From positions 1 to 64,000 of the forward strand of contig JAQGDQ010000192.1 in the NCBI GenBank assembly GCA_030141605.1: 64,000 nt of DNA, written 5' to 3'. The notes beneath the pieces were generated by a model that had not been told where the DNA came from, did no database searches, and saw nothing but the letters and a program-made list of their open reading frames with translations. The stretch is from Tubiluchus corallicola. Lineage: Eukaryota; Priapulida; Priapulimorpha; Priapulimorphida; Tubiluchidae. Below are positions 40,831 through 52,598 of the stretch, piece by piece (within the stretch, counting starts at the first letter, position 1; every line of letters starts with the position of its first letter). Position numbers and translations under genes: made by a program.

Positions 40831-43800
40831 ACTACAGTTATTTAATTCTAATACTGAGCTCTCTTTTTAATTAAGTACGTCTCATATACAGAAGAGAACA
40901 CTTTTGAAAGCAAGAGGTTCCTAATCTGATTAACATATTCATCAGCAATTTTTCAACTGCTGTCATTGAAAATAATACACAATCAAATGAATGGCCAGCT
41001 CCATGGAGAACCTTTAACGACTTCCAACTATACAGTACCGCCAATTTCACCAAAGAGCCTAAACTATAATAAAATCCGCTAGTTACCCGGCTCAAAGAAT
41101 CTAAATACAATATTGATCATTACGTGTTGGCCAGCATAATGAACAGCCACGGTTCAGCGTCCCGTGTATACGGCTTCACTGCTTCATTCAAGACATACAC
41201 TCATTGAAAAGCATTCTATGGAAGAGCTCTCCAGCATCTATGACTCTATGCAAACAAACACGCCATTCCAGCGCGAGAAAAGATGGGCCACTAAGCCTGA
41301 CTGATTGACCGAGTTGCCAAGCTCGTGAAGATGCAAGTCATGGAACGTATTACCAGTGAGATTTGAGCACAAACGAAATAAACTGCCTTGCATATTTTGT
41401 TTCAGACGACGCATAACACACTGTTCAATGCGCATGCGTACACGAATGATTGGAATAATACGGTCCTTTTCAAAGACGAAGTTACGAAAAACCGAAAATC
41501 TCAAAAAATCGAATGCGTTAATAGGTAGTTAGGTACTTTGCACTTTTTTCTAATTTCTTGTCTTTAATTAAAAACCAAGTGTTAAAAACATGCAAACATT
41601 ACAAAGATTTCTTGAAGCTAAATTGCAAGAATATTAGAATAGGAATTTCATCTTAAGGGAAAAACAGAATATCAGATGAAATATCACTTTGTCATGCAAA
41701 AGGTTATGTACGCAAAAACAGGCAAAAAACTTGATCGGCCTTCAACCAAAACTAAAAAAGCTAACAAAATTGGTTTTTACTTTTTCAGAAACGCTGTAAA
41801 AAGCAGAGGTACTTAAGCGAGTAAGGGCTACGAAATAAGCACAAAAACACACAAAATAATTTGCAAATAAGAAGATATAACAGATCGCTGAAAACAAAGT
41901 AAAACCGAGAACAGATCGATGAAGTGGAGGAGCCAAATTCCGCTTAAAATGTCCAAAGACCTATAATAAAAACGAACTCTGAGGACAAACTTACGTAAAA
42001 AAGCAGTTCTTGCTAGAGAAAGGACCAAACAACGTCGGTATAGCTCCACATAGGAAGTGCTTTTTCGTAAATTGACGAAAATGAAAATAATGAAGTACTC
42101 TATTTGAGTATCCCAAGAAAAGTAGGCATATAGCCAACTATTACAGATGTTCTTTACTTCCTCAGTCTAGTCAGAGAAACTCGTCAAGTTTTCAAGGGTT
42201 CGCAAAATGAAGTTTTTAAAACATTCAGTGCGTTATGGATGCCAAAAATGTTATTGTACGTATCAGTTTGTCACATGCCCCGATGACGTAAACAACTTCA
42301 CATCAAATGATCGCAGTTGCCAAGGCCTGAAGCCAGACTCAAGAAGCCTGGCATGCAAGCGCGTGTACGTCAAAGCCAGTTCAATATTAGCGTACGCAGA
42401 TCACTAACATTAAAAAAACAAAGTGGATGTCAGAATCGCTGCCAAACGAAAAACGCAAGCCCCATGCTTGGATCCGCCACTCGAAACCAGTAGTAGATCC
42501 GAGATAAGTCTAATGAAATCCATGCAGGAAGTGGCGATAAGAGACAAAAATGCGTTGAGAAGCAGCAGCTAAACTTGGGCTTGTTTTGAACATGACATGT
42601 GGACGCATCCTGGCATGATCCAGCGCAACTCTAAACTTTTAAATCGGGCTTGTCTTCAAGAGCCTACGTCATGCTGTATGCGTTACAAGCTAACTTCACT
42701 CAGCGACCTAACTGATAAAACGCTCGAATTTTCCACACCCGCTTTTAATAAAAGATGCTCCAAAGCAGAACTTCTAAACTCTACAAGAATTTATTAGATA
42801 ATATTACCCTCCCAACATGCAAACTGTCTATAAACATGGTAATCAGTGATCTTATAGGCTAGTTCTAAACATTAACAGTGTTGCAGCTTCACTGTTAGAA
42901 GTTTATAGTCCTCATGATTAACTCTTCACCGACCCTTTTACATTTAGCAGCCACACAAGTTTAGAAAATCACAGCCCAAATACCACTTGACCCTCTATAT
43001 TCACCCACATTATGCACACACCAGTGGCCCAGTGTAGAAACAAGACTTACTTGAATACATTGCTCAACATACCGATGAGATAAAGCGGAACCATTATATT
43101 TACTGTTATTCTAAATGCACTACATTTGCACTATTGCTTAATGGACCTGTATCTTTTTGTATACACCATATCCATTTTTCAGTTAAGTACATTATAAAGC
43201 ACCATGGCTATTATTTAAACGGCCAGTTTTAAGCTTTAGTTATGAAATGCACTGCACGAACAGGTATATTTGTACGCCGCTTTGATCAAAAAGTATTACA
43301 GTTAAACCTTTCGTTGCCTACACAATCAGTATTCCTTACACAGTAGGTTCAACTATAACAATAAACCAGGAAGAATTACAACACGTAATAACTAAATAAA
43401 TCGTTTTAATAAAATACCATTTCATAATCAGTATACTTTTCAGACGTTATATTAACCAGGCGACGTTACTCAATAAACAAACTGTATTGAAATAAGAAAA
43501 CCAGACTGGATAAAAATTTCGAAAGAACAGCCTGAAATCTATATCAGAATTATTCCTCTCTTAATCTATCGAGTTCCATAACACTAGAGAAATCGCGTTA
43601 AAGAAACCTAACACGAAGCCGCCATTTTTTCTGACTTGAACATCTGCTCCGTTCAGTTTCTGGCTCAGTTTAAACTATATAAGGCTGCAGACTGACTTGT
43701 AAAAATTCCCAGTAGACAAAGAACTATAGAAACTCTGATAGTCTCATACACATTGCTGAAAAAGTCATGCACGAAAGCTAGTTAGTAAATAGTGACAAAA

Positions 43801-44633
43801 CCAAAGACCTTGGTAGCTTTTACACGTACAAAACACATTGAAATTTTAAACAAATTTCATCAGTGGGTGGTTCAGACTGACTTGTACCAGCTTTCTTACA
43901 AATGCCGCTTTAAATCTTGAGAAATTAATAAAATTTGCCGAAGTTTTCATCTCCTACGAAATGACAAAAATATCACTGCGTTCAACTTGGTAATCTAGAT
44001 CAGCAGTTAGGTCTATAGGCATGGAGCTAGCCAGCCAGACCCAGTCAACAAGTTGATCACCTGCGTAAACTACAAAAACCAGTCCCACAAACAAACATGG
44101 CAAACCACTCTTGACAAGAATGCATTTTTTATATAAATTACGTTGGTATTGTATAGCAGAGCCGTGCTGTACGTCATTGAGACATCTACGATGCGTTAAA
44201 CAGGCTTACATGCATTGCCCAAGGTTAAGTTCACAAAATGTTAGTTGCGTTGCCATCATGCGAGACAGAACACATTAGAAGCGAAAATGCGCAGAGGAAG
44301 TTCACAGAGCATGCAAAAATAATTGAAAAATTCGCGACAAAAGTAGCTACACAAAAACAACTTTATCTTATCCCTAACAATCTTATAATGTATAATTTAT
44401 CGAAAATGTTCTGCTTTTTCTGAACGGTTTAATGTATTATAATTTAAATCGACACTTTAAATTAAAATTCGCTTTTTATTTTTGAGCAAATCTACCAACA
44501 AACCTAATTCAACAGTTCGTCAAATTTTACATAATTAGTGGTGAGTTAATTAGAATGCAAACTTGACAAATTGTGGAGAATTGATGATGTTCTGAGCTTG
44601 ACATTCAAAATGACAACTTGAGCTTGACATTAA

Positions 44634-44870
44634 ATCAAGAGGCATAGCTCAATGGTAGCGTGCTCACTTCCCACCTGGGAAGTCGCAGGTTCAAACTCCT
44701 GACCGAGTCATACCAAATGGTATCGCTAGTTCTTCGACCAAGCACACGAGTTTATCGAAGTAACATGTGGTTAATAATAATTGGGATAACGTTTGAAGTA
44801 AGTTACTTAAGGTGTTATCCCTGGACTATGTCCTAAGCGACATCAATTATAATTATATTATTATAATGAA
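44634..44870 (+). mobile_element. tRNA-Gly-like SINE, copy 2
   Basis: The head reads CATAGCTCAATGGTAGCG, then a self-pairing ACTTCCCACCTGGGAAGT, as in a glycine tRNA with a CCC-type anticodon stem-loop. The B box is GGTTCAAACTCC, followed by TGACCGAGTCATA. The body blocks TTCTTCGACCAAGCAC, TTTATCGAAGTAAC and AGTTACTTAAGGTGTTAT match copy 1. The tail is an irregular ATT/AATTAT run. It is in the same orientation as copy 1, opposite to the host Musashi gene. Confidence 0.85.
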
Positions 44871-45096
44871 ATTTGTACACAACACCCAAAAAGAGACGAC
44901 TAAGAAAAGCGATGCTCCTAATGGTAGGCACTGTGCTTGCCCATTATAATGAGGACCAAAGTCATTTCAAAAAAATATTTTTCAAACTTAGTTAATATAG
45001 TACACAAAGTGCCTGGCGATCTTGGGCTGGCGAGTTTTGCATAAGCACAAAACACGATGTATAAAATTCTATAAAACAAGTATATATTAGGCATAC

Positions 45097-45181
45097 CTTT
45101 TTCTGGTCCAGCTCGTGTGGTCCGTGCTGTAATACTTTATCCACAGCTTGTGTGTCAGCAAACGTGACAAATCCAAATCCC
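45097..45181 (-). CDS. msi: Musashi exon: RNP1 and end of RRM1
   Basis: An 85-base exon encoding GFGFVTF (RNP1 aromatic residues on beta 3), then ADTQAVDKVLQHGPHELDQKK, which is helix 2 and beta 4. The acceptor is TTATTTCAG and the donor is AAG|GTATGC, in phase 0. The two RNP1 phenylalanines that stack on RNA bases are present, so RRM1 looks able to bind RNA. The HELD motif before the linker is typical of Musashi. The segment QHGPHELDQKK differs slightly from the vertebrate form. Confidence 0.97.
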
Positions 45182-47467
45182 CTGAAATAAAATTAAATCT
45201 GTTAAGGGTAGTTCGATTCTGTTGTGCAAGCTAAATTTTAAATGGCTGTTTGAGCCTGCTTCACTTTTCAGCTAACATCATAATATTACGGGCAGCTACT
45301 ACTTGTTTTAAACTTATGAGTACAATAATCATCAGCAATTCATACAACTCTTGAAGCACCCATAAAGAGAGCTAAGTCAAAATGAGCAAAAATGCCAAAA
45401 ACATTCTCTAATAAAATAGACACTCTAAGCTACTAAATCTCCTACACATAAACAGCTACGTTGTTTTTTTCCAACGAACTCTGTGATTAATCTTCAATAG
45501 TTCTAATGCAATAAAACAATCAATACATGTGACTGTATAAAACATTAGTTTTACTATGTATAGGTGATGCACTTTAGCAAGTCATAAAACCGAATACGGA
45601 ATCAAAAATTCACCGAAACAGAAAAGTGTAAACAGTGTTAATTTATGGCTTAAATAATCGTTATACAGGACCTCGGCTTTAATGTTTTAATAAACAAAAC
45701 CGACATTATCAACACTGCATGAGAATCACGTGCGCCGTCAGGGATATTGGGCGCTGCCTTTATTGGTTTATCGTCCCAGTTTACAGCATGCGGTGGCATC
45801 AGTAGTTTCAAATGAATATTTACGATAACGCAGAAGTAATCTCTCACTTCCTTACGCGTTTCTTTAGCGCGGCGGCAGTGTGACAACGCGCGCGATTTTG
45901 CGCCTGTTTTACGATTATGGTGTAACTCTAAAACCCGTCTGGAGACAGAAAAACGTTAAAAACTGTGATGAACTTAAATGGTGCATAAGGCCTGATCGTT
46001 AGCAAAAATATTGTCAATGGCGGACAATATCCTAGTCTGCGATACATATAAAGCAAGTGTAACCTTCTTAACATCTCCTGTATAAACCTAATTGTAATTA
46101 TGGATATCATACATAACTTGAATCCAACATTAATAATTAAATAACGACTCTCTGAAGATAACCTTTTTGGTTTTTACAAATGCATGATCCATCTAAACCT
46201 GTCTAAAAATTCACCTCCCGAAATCACGTGCATATGTTAACTCAGCATTGCCCATTTTAATTCACTTGCCCATAGTAACTGACCAACGCAAAAGCAAGCA
46301 TCAGTTACTACAAATACCCTAAATAGTTATTCTACCAATTATGAAAGCAACAGTACTTTGCCTATTACCGTAGTTAAGTTACACTTAACTTAGTGCTGAA
46401 CTAATTAGGCTTTCACCTGGGCTATTTCGCTACCCAGGCTTGTCAGTTTGTTTACTAGTGCGCCATTTTTGTTTACTGTCAATCTTGATTATTATCTTGA
46501 CAAATAACTATACTTTGCAGCATTATAATCACTGTTTACTAAATTCTGTACTATGAACTGCACTATCATTGCTCGGCAATGCTTGCAAAACTTGTGTAGA
46601 TTTTCCTACTATTTATGCTGCATTTGCTGAATGGTTGTCCTAGTTTGCCCAAAAGGTTTTCTCTATATAAAACTGCTCAGCCTGACAAAATTATAATGAA
46701 AGGATTACTGCTGACTCTATACTGGCCAGCTTGTCAAGCAACTTCACGAAACTGGTTTATATCCTATAAATTATAAATTTAACATTAAATAAGTCCTTGG
46801 TAAAATTATCGTAAACTCCTTATCATATATCATGATAGAAGAGAAAGTTTTCAATTTTCGAAAAAAACTATTAATAAGCTAGTCATTGGTCTCAACAAAT
46901 TTAGCAACAATACATGTAGCAGCTATTATAAAAGCATCCTCAAGTGGCAAAGCTTGAAAACAATACTTTCATATTTGTTTATACCATTAATTTGCACTCA
47001 TGAGGTACAATCATTACCAAGAAGAACAATATACATAAGATAAGATAAACATATTACAAAAAAGATGAGATAAATTACAGCAAAAATTAATTCACTATGT
47101 TACTTTGTAAAAAAATGTTATTACAGAAAAGGGTCTAAAACTCTATAAAACACAAGTGAAAATCCATATCAGCTAAAAAACCAAACTATTTACAACCAGT
47201 ATGTTGCTGAAGAATTATACAGTGTATTATAAGGAATTGCTATTACATAAAGCTAGAGAAGCTGCTATAAATACGAATGCACTTTTTTAAATACCAAAGC
47301 CCCATAGTTTCATCCACATCTTTTAAATGCAGAGGTCGCCAGCAGTGCAAATACACGCAATTCCAGGGCACCAAAACATACTGTATAGATCTGCCTAGCA
47401 GGCCTTGCAACTCAGCGGGATGGACAACACGTAGCAAAGACTGTATATAGCGAAATTTTCCACTTAC
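45182..47467 (-). other. msi: Musashi intron of about 2.3 kb
   Basis: The intron between the RRM1 helix-1 exon and the RNP1 exon has valid GT-AG ends. The only notable content is a CpG-rich patch at about 45720-45910 (GCGCGGCGGC and CGCGCGCG words), unlike the AT-rich surroundings. No exon is visible in it. It could be an internal promoter, a regulatory element or a repeat remnant. Confidence 0.85.
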
Positions 47468-47549
47468 CTAGATCTTTTGGTGGTAGGATCACGCATGACC
47501 ATGCACTCCGTTACTTCTCCAAATTTACTGAAATACTCCCTCAGGCCAT
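47468..47549 (-). CDS. msi: Musashi exon: RRM1 helix 1 to beta 3 start
   Basis: An 82-base exon encoding [19 protein letters not shown] and then RDPTTKRSR. This is RRM1 helix 1, beta 2 and the approach to RNP1. The acceptor is CTACTTTGCAG and the donor is AG|GTAAGT, a near-consensus site. The intron splits the arginine codon just before RNP1 (AG + G). The residue pattern [10 protein letters not shown] is typical of Musashi and related hnRNP A/B-type RRMs, and the other exons settle the family. Confidence 0.97.
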
Positions 47550-49458
47550 CTGCAAAGTAGAAAGAACTATTCGTCAAAATTAAGTAACATACAGTACTTA
47601 CACTGAGCAGTTAAATAAAAGTTGAGCAAATCAAGTAACATACAGAGTAGTTACGTGAGCACGAATGCATTACGCCTATAAGCCTAGTTGGGGCTTGCTA
47701 ATTATAACTAATTCGTGGATAAAATCCTGGATACATATATTGTAACTGTACAATGACAAATTAATGGTTCCTTTAGATGGTTCTTTAGAATTAAAATGAT
47801 TACGATTATGATAATGATGTCATTTACTAGGCACTCGAAAGACAATTTTTCAGCTCAGCAAACAAGATGTCCATATTTAAAAGGCTTACATATGCATTTA
47901 TTTACATTTTTGTATTCTTGAAAATACAATGTAAGCTGCTCGAAACTGTTACCAAATCACAAATTTCTACCATTCATTTGCTGTATCAATTTTATTAGCA
48001 CTACAGTGATTGACTATAACCATCTATAAAATGTGGAATAGTGCATAATTTTGATTGGCAATCTCTAGATGACACAAGGCTGGTTGGATAAGACAAATTC
48101 TTCCCTTAAGATCAGCCAGCAGGCATCACACACAGAAACACACGCATACACCAAATCAATACTGCCATGTTAGTAAAAGAATGTAATAGAAACGGTTTAG
48201 CTCAGCCATTACTGATTCATTGGATTTCTGAGCGCGCTTATAAATACAGTAAACTTGCTTGGACTGCACATCTATCTCAATGTATCTTAAGTTACGATAT
48301 CGATGTTGGCTATTTCACAAGATTATAGTGATCAAGAAAATCTACTTTCTGCCAAAGTTCGATATAGCATTTGGTTAAAATACATGATATCTAAACAACC
48401 AATACAAGACCAACACTCCAACAGACCATCTTATCTTCAGAACAAGAACTCTCGGGCAAATACGACGTGTTTGACCATTGGCAATCTTTTGACCAAATGA
48501 CCACAGTGCTACATACATAAAAGTAGAACCACACTGAGGCATGACAAGCTAGGTAGTTAGCAAAACTTTTAAGCACCCAGTTAATTAATTGATTAATGTT
48601 ATTAGACAATTACCAGACCACCGTATATTAAACATGTTATCTACCGTTATATTTAGTAGCTTATCAAAATTTCTAAGCTATTTTTCTCAAAGGTCTGACA
48701 ACATTTTTGGAGATGCATCCCTAGTTTGACAAACACACTTAAGCAGTTGTATGAATGGTGCAGCTGGATTCTGGACACTTCTCAGACGCCAAATTTTCTT
48801 TTTGGAAGTCAGCTTTCAGGGCTAATGTGAACAGTGCCTTACAAACATTGCAGCTGCCAACACATTTTCCTGTTTACTTGGCAGAGGCTATTCTACAGCA
48901 ATCAACTAAACGCCACACTCATAAATTCACATCGATGGAAGCCTAGACATACAACTCACAGGGGAAATAATATGCCAACAAATTTTCACTTTTGAGCTTA
49001 TTATCCATAGCTACTGACTAAAACAATTAGCATTTAAACTACAGAACTGAAAGCATGCTACTTGTAGCCTTTGCTGCTACTACAAACCTTAGTAAGCCTA
49101 CTAATTACAAAAAAAATCATATGTATGTACCAAATTATTATATGGTAATTTATTTAATGTATCAGGTCTAGAAAATTGCCCCAAAAAAATGGTGAAAGAA
49201 AGTGAATAAAGTCTTTCAAACAAGTGGTCCCTCTGCACTCCGAAACAAAACACCAGTGTTAAATTTGAAGCATCAGCTCTACTCGAATACAGCAAACAAC
49301 AGCGAAAACATTAAAATGTGGATTTTATAGGAATAAAGGTCATAAGATTCAAGTTGCCAAACCTGCAGATTAATGTCATCGAAATGATTCAAAAATGAAC
49401 ACACACACACAACAGAGTGAAAATCTTAAAAAAAACAAATGCAAATAATTTCGTTTAC
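47550..49458 (-). other. msi: Musashi intron of about 1.9 kb
   Basis: The intron between the RNP2 exon and the RRM1 helix-1 exon has valid GT-AG ends and splits an aspartate codon in phase 1. Small ORFs in it (48303-48500, 48755-48946) have no support. I see no repeat or other structure. Confidence 0.85.
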
Positions 49459-49499
49459 CTGGTGTTGTTTGCCAACTCAGGCCTCCAATGAACATTTTT
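49459..49499 (-). CDS. msi: Musashi exon: RNP2 of RRM1
   Basis: A 41-base exon encoding K-M-F-I-G-G-L-S-W-Q-T-T-P, the first beta strand (RNP2) of RRM1 and the following loop. It is preceded on the minus strand by TATTGTTTCAG and followed by GTAAAC. It starts in phase 2: its first A completes a codon from an upstream exon, probably glycine in a GK pair as in other Musashi proteins. It ends in phase 1, so its last G joins the next exon's AT to make aspartate. The upstream exon with the start codon was not found in the window. Confidence 0.95.
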
Positions 49500-49843
49500 C
49501 TGAAACAATAGGAAACAACAACTTTGAAAATTGACGAGTAGTGTTTACAGCCATAAATTATAAAAATAAAGAGAAAGTTAATCACAAGATTTAATAATAA
49601 AATAATAGGTGTATGTTAACAAACTTTTTTGAGATAAACAACACCTTATTAACCAATTGTACTACAAAGGCCTAACTGGCCTATATCACAATTTAATCAA
49701 TCATGTCACACCTATTCTAGAGATATTTATTCTCTGTTGCAAAGAGCATAAAGCAGTAATGGAACAATCCAAAGAAGGAGGAACTTTTTAACTATAACTT
49801 TTTACTTCAAACCCCACTATGCTTGGCCCATCAGGTTCAGTCT

Positions 49844-49868
49844 ATATCGAGATATCATATCTCGATAT
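49844..49868. repeat. Perfect 25-bp palindrome
   Basis: ATATCGAGATAT and its exact inverse complement ATATCTCGATAT are separated by one base. It lies about 350 bp upstream of the first visible Musashi exon. Confidence 0.95.
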
Positions 49869-51960
49869 CGCAACTAAATTGTTACTTCAGCAATATTAAA
49901 CCACAGTTAAGGACAGCTCAGATGTAAGGATTAATTCTTTTGCAATGCCTCAAATTAGCCTTAACTACATACTAAATTAATAAATTCCACATTGGCATAA
50001 ATAAAAAAAAATCAAAGAAAATCAAGCTCCATGTTCTAACGGAGTGCAGACAACTAGGATATCAAATAGACCTCTTATATGAGCTAGATAAGGTTAATTA
50101 TATCAAGAACAACACTATCTAAAGCTTACATGTTACGATAACTTAAACCACTCATAATCACTGTAAAAAAACATCAAGTCATTACTCAATATTTTAGTAT
50201 GATCGTTTATTTTTACCTCTAATTCAGCAGCCAAACTTAGACTCCTCCCCAATCCCAATACGCGGATGTTCTCGTCTCTATGTTTATTTATCTACATTTT
50301 CTTTAAGCCTTTTCTAAACATATTCTTACTCTTCTTCACAAACATCTTCAAATCGAACAATGTAGCTTTAATGTCCCACATTAAAGCTTTCTGTTCACTG
50401 GAACATATTCCAAGAATAGGGCCTAAGTGCTTAACTCCATCATTATTTCTGTTGTTTTGCACCCAATAAAAAATACGACCACAGAGCTGTGGATTCCACA
50501 GATATGGATCGTAGCTATGATAAATTCTTGTTAAAACTATATTGGTTTTACACTGCATTCATTGGTCTACTCAGATATTTTTACTTGAAAACACTTATTG
50601 ATAGTTAAGAGAAAACAATACTAACATTGAAAACTGTAAGTAATTCTTAAGCAAGTCTCAATAACAATCAAATTTTATTGACCATAAACTGACTACATTC
50701 AACTCCAAAAAGCTATTGGCTGCTAATTTACTGCATCACACCCATTCCATAGTTTTACTAGCTAATATACAATGCAAGATTTAATAACACCAACTCACTT
50801 ATTGTCGCAATTAGTTATTGATTTTCCCTCATAACAGGGAACAATGGGCATTCATAAGCTACAAATTCAACGTCTAGCAAATATGGTGTAAAACACCTTT
50901 CTTGTGTTTTTCGCTTTTATACTGCATTACTTGACGTTTCAGTTTTCATATGCAAATTGGTCTATCAAGTCACCACTTCTAGAACTGCAATAAACTGTGT
51001 ATACGATGCTTGCACCATAAAAATACGTGTAATTTTTGCAGTTTGTCATCATGCAAAACATATTCATTCAAAGGTTCTTACTAATTATGTAATTTTTTAT
51101 TAACTTCATGCATTTGCGTTTGTAGCATATTAACTAGAGAGTCAATTATAACGCCAATGTAAAAATTACTACAACGAATTTAAGCCTACTGCGCAGCAAC
51201 AAACGTTGCGTTTTGAAAATACGTTGAACTTCAGTTGCGTTTTGAAACTGACTTAAAGTGCACGGACATACCGCAAGCCGCCATGACATCCAAGGCAAAG
51301 AAAAGAAGTGAACAACCAAAAGCGAAGCAATTTCGAAAATATTTTGATGGATTACGCTACAAAAAGCGAAAAATTAATTACAACAATACTTGCCCTGGAT
51401 CATTCGATATCTCGCTAGGGCTGCCAGTCGACATTTGTTGGCTTTCAGTCTCCATTATCCTACGTTTTCTAATACTATCAACTAAACCTACGTAGTTACA
51501 CTGCAGCTGTTGAGCTTACTCTCCAAACACACTGAACACCACGTGCTAGAATCGCGCAAGAAAACTCTCGCGCAGATTGGTCGAAAATAAAGAACCGACA
51601 GGGATGTGAAGTGCAGAGGGCAGCTAAAGGTCAAAATTGTATTTGAGCGCTGTAATCGACAATCTGATTAGATTTGGTCACAAAAAATGTGCGCAAAGCC
51701 TTCGGAACTATTGAAAAGGCCCAAGAAAATTCGGTTCAGAGCCCACACAAATACATCTGTTTGCAAATACATATCATCTGGCAGGAATATGCAAGAACTA
51801 GTTTTAGGCTCTATTAACAAACACTTTCAACAAAATATTAAAGGGTGCTGTTACAATATTCAGTCATGGAGTTACAGTACTGAGAACAAAGCTAGAATTG
51901 AAAACAATTCGATACTAGCGCAAGTAAGGGTTAAGTGCTGCTTTAATTAGATTGCCCGAA

Positions 51961-52120
51961 TCGGACCTTAATGCAGCCTTAATATAGCCAATTCTGCCAC
52001 AATAACTGGTCCCATGCTGGGCTAGTGTTGGCTGCCTGGGTCAGGCCTTAATGAAGCCTTAAAACAGCCAATTGTGGCACAGTAACCGGTTCTCTGCTGG
52101 GCCAGCGCTGGCTGCTTGGA
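51961..52120. repeat. 80-bp tandem repeat, two units
   Basis: Units 51961-52040 and 52041-52120 are exactly the same length and share CCTTAATG.AGCCTTAA, AGCCAATT and TGCTGGGC.AG.G.TGGCTGC. Just downstream, GGCCAGTAAC (about 52125) and GTTACTGGCC (about 52173) form a perfect 10-bp inverted pair. The stretch is richer in GC than the surroundings, which suggests an inserted minisatellite or the core of a transposon. Confidence 0.8.
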
Positions 52121-52260
52121 ATTGGGCCAGTAACATGCCAGTGTGCAAGCGGTTCTGGCGCGATATAGGCAAGTTACTGGCCTGACTACCGGTTTTGGTA
52201 ATAATTATGTAATTTGTAATTGTAATTTTAAACAAACAAACATTTATGCGTTTAAATATT

Positions 52261-52294
52261 ATATATACGTATATACATATATACATATATACAA
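52261..52294. repeat. TATACA/ATATAC microsatellite
   Basis: An alternating TATACA/TATATAC run in non-coding sequence between the 80-bp tandem repeat and the LINE. Confidence 0.9.
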
Positions 52295-52545
52295 ACGTTT
52301 GTACACAAACTTAATACAAAATACTTTTTGCTTACTAATAGCCTAAATTAACACAGTCCAAGGTTGATCCATTCACGGTAAGCACGTGATAACTGACAAC
52401 AAACTGTGTGAGTGACAGTACTTTCTCTGCCTGGGCTCTGACATGTATGCATGGCCTCATGCACATAACAGCGCTGCTGAAGCGCACTCTGTTGGGCTGT
52501 GAAGTATACAGTACTACCCTCACGTGCTCTGGTTCCGTACAAATA

Positions 52546-52588
52546 TAGTAGTAGTTGTTGTTGTTGTTGTAGTAGTAGTAGTAGTAAA
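52546..52588 (-). repeat. Trinucleotide tail of the adjacent LINE
   Basis: (GTA)n(GTT)n(GTA)n on the plus strand is (TAC)n(AAC)n(TAC)n on the minus strand. It begins about 11 bases after the minus-strand LINE stop codon at 52599. Short microsatellite tails with little or no 3'UTR are known for CR1/L2-type LINEs, so this run is probably the 3' terminus of that insertion. Confidence 0.65.
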
Positions 52589-52598
52589 TCTCCAGTAG

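Larger units (their letters stand above)
36546..45096 (-). other. msi: Musashi intron of about 8.55 kb
   Basis: The interval between the linker exon and the RNP1 exon has GT-AG ends. It contains two tandem duplications near 37.1 and 37.8 kb, a GTTATAT array at 38304-38328 and two SINE copies at 40.6 and 44.6 kb. ORFs such as 39729-39953 (+) and 41238-41504 (-) have no recognisable domain. The rest shows nothing I can support. Confidence 0.85.
12590..49499 (-). other. msi: Musashi-family RNA-binding protein gene (five internal exons seen)
   Basis: The exons are read on the minus strand in the order 49499-49459, 47549-47468, 45181-45097, 36545-36504 and 12682-12590. They join in one open frame to encode two adjacent RNA-recognition motifs. 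RRM1 carries RNP2 (KMFIGGL) and RNP1 (RGFGFVTF, split by an intron). The linker reads IDPKVAFPRRAHPK, and RRM2 starts [13 protein letters not shown]. These are hallmark Musashi sequences, close to vertebrate MSI1/MSI2, and the exon borders match the vertebrate ones as I remember them. Musashi proteins bind UAG-containing sites in mRNA 3'UTRs in the cytoplasm and control translation in neural and stem cells. The first coding exon and everything after the start of RRM2 are missing. The visible span is about 37 kb because of long introns full of repeats. Confidence 0.95.

Noticed and set aside
44634-44712. Functional tRNA-Gly gene
   Set aside because: The anticodon stem and T arm look good, but the acceptor stem does not pair and the unit continues into a SINE body shared with 40594-40830.
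50222-50284. Open minus-strand stretch (ENIRVLGLGRS..) ending at GTAAAA
   Set aside because: Frame and phase do not fit the Musashi exon at 49499, and the peptide is not recognised.
51272-51284. ATGGCGGCTTGCG followed by GTATGT on the minus strand, as first Musashi exon
   Set aside because: The donor is good, but this exon would end in phase 1 while the next known exon needs phase 2. It could not splice directly.
51283-51495. Lysine-rich 70-codon ORF on the plus strand with a good start context
   Set aside because: It has no homology that I recognise, and the second half turns hydrophobic and non-specific. I would not call it a gene on this evidence.
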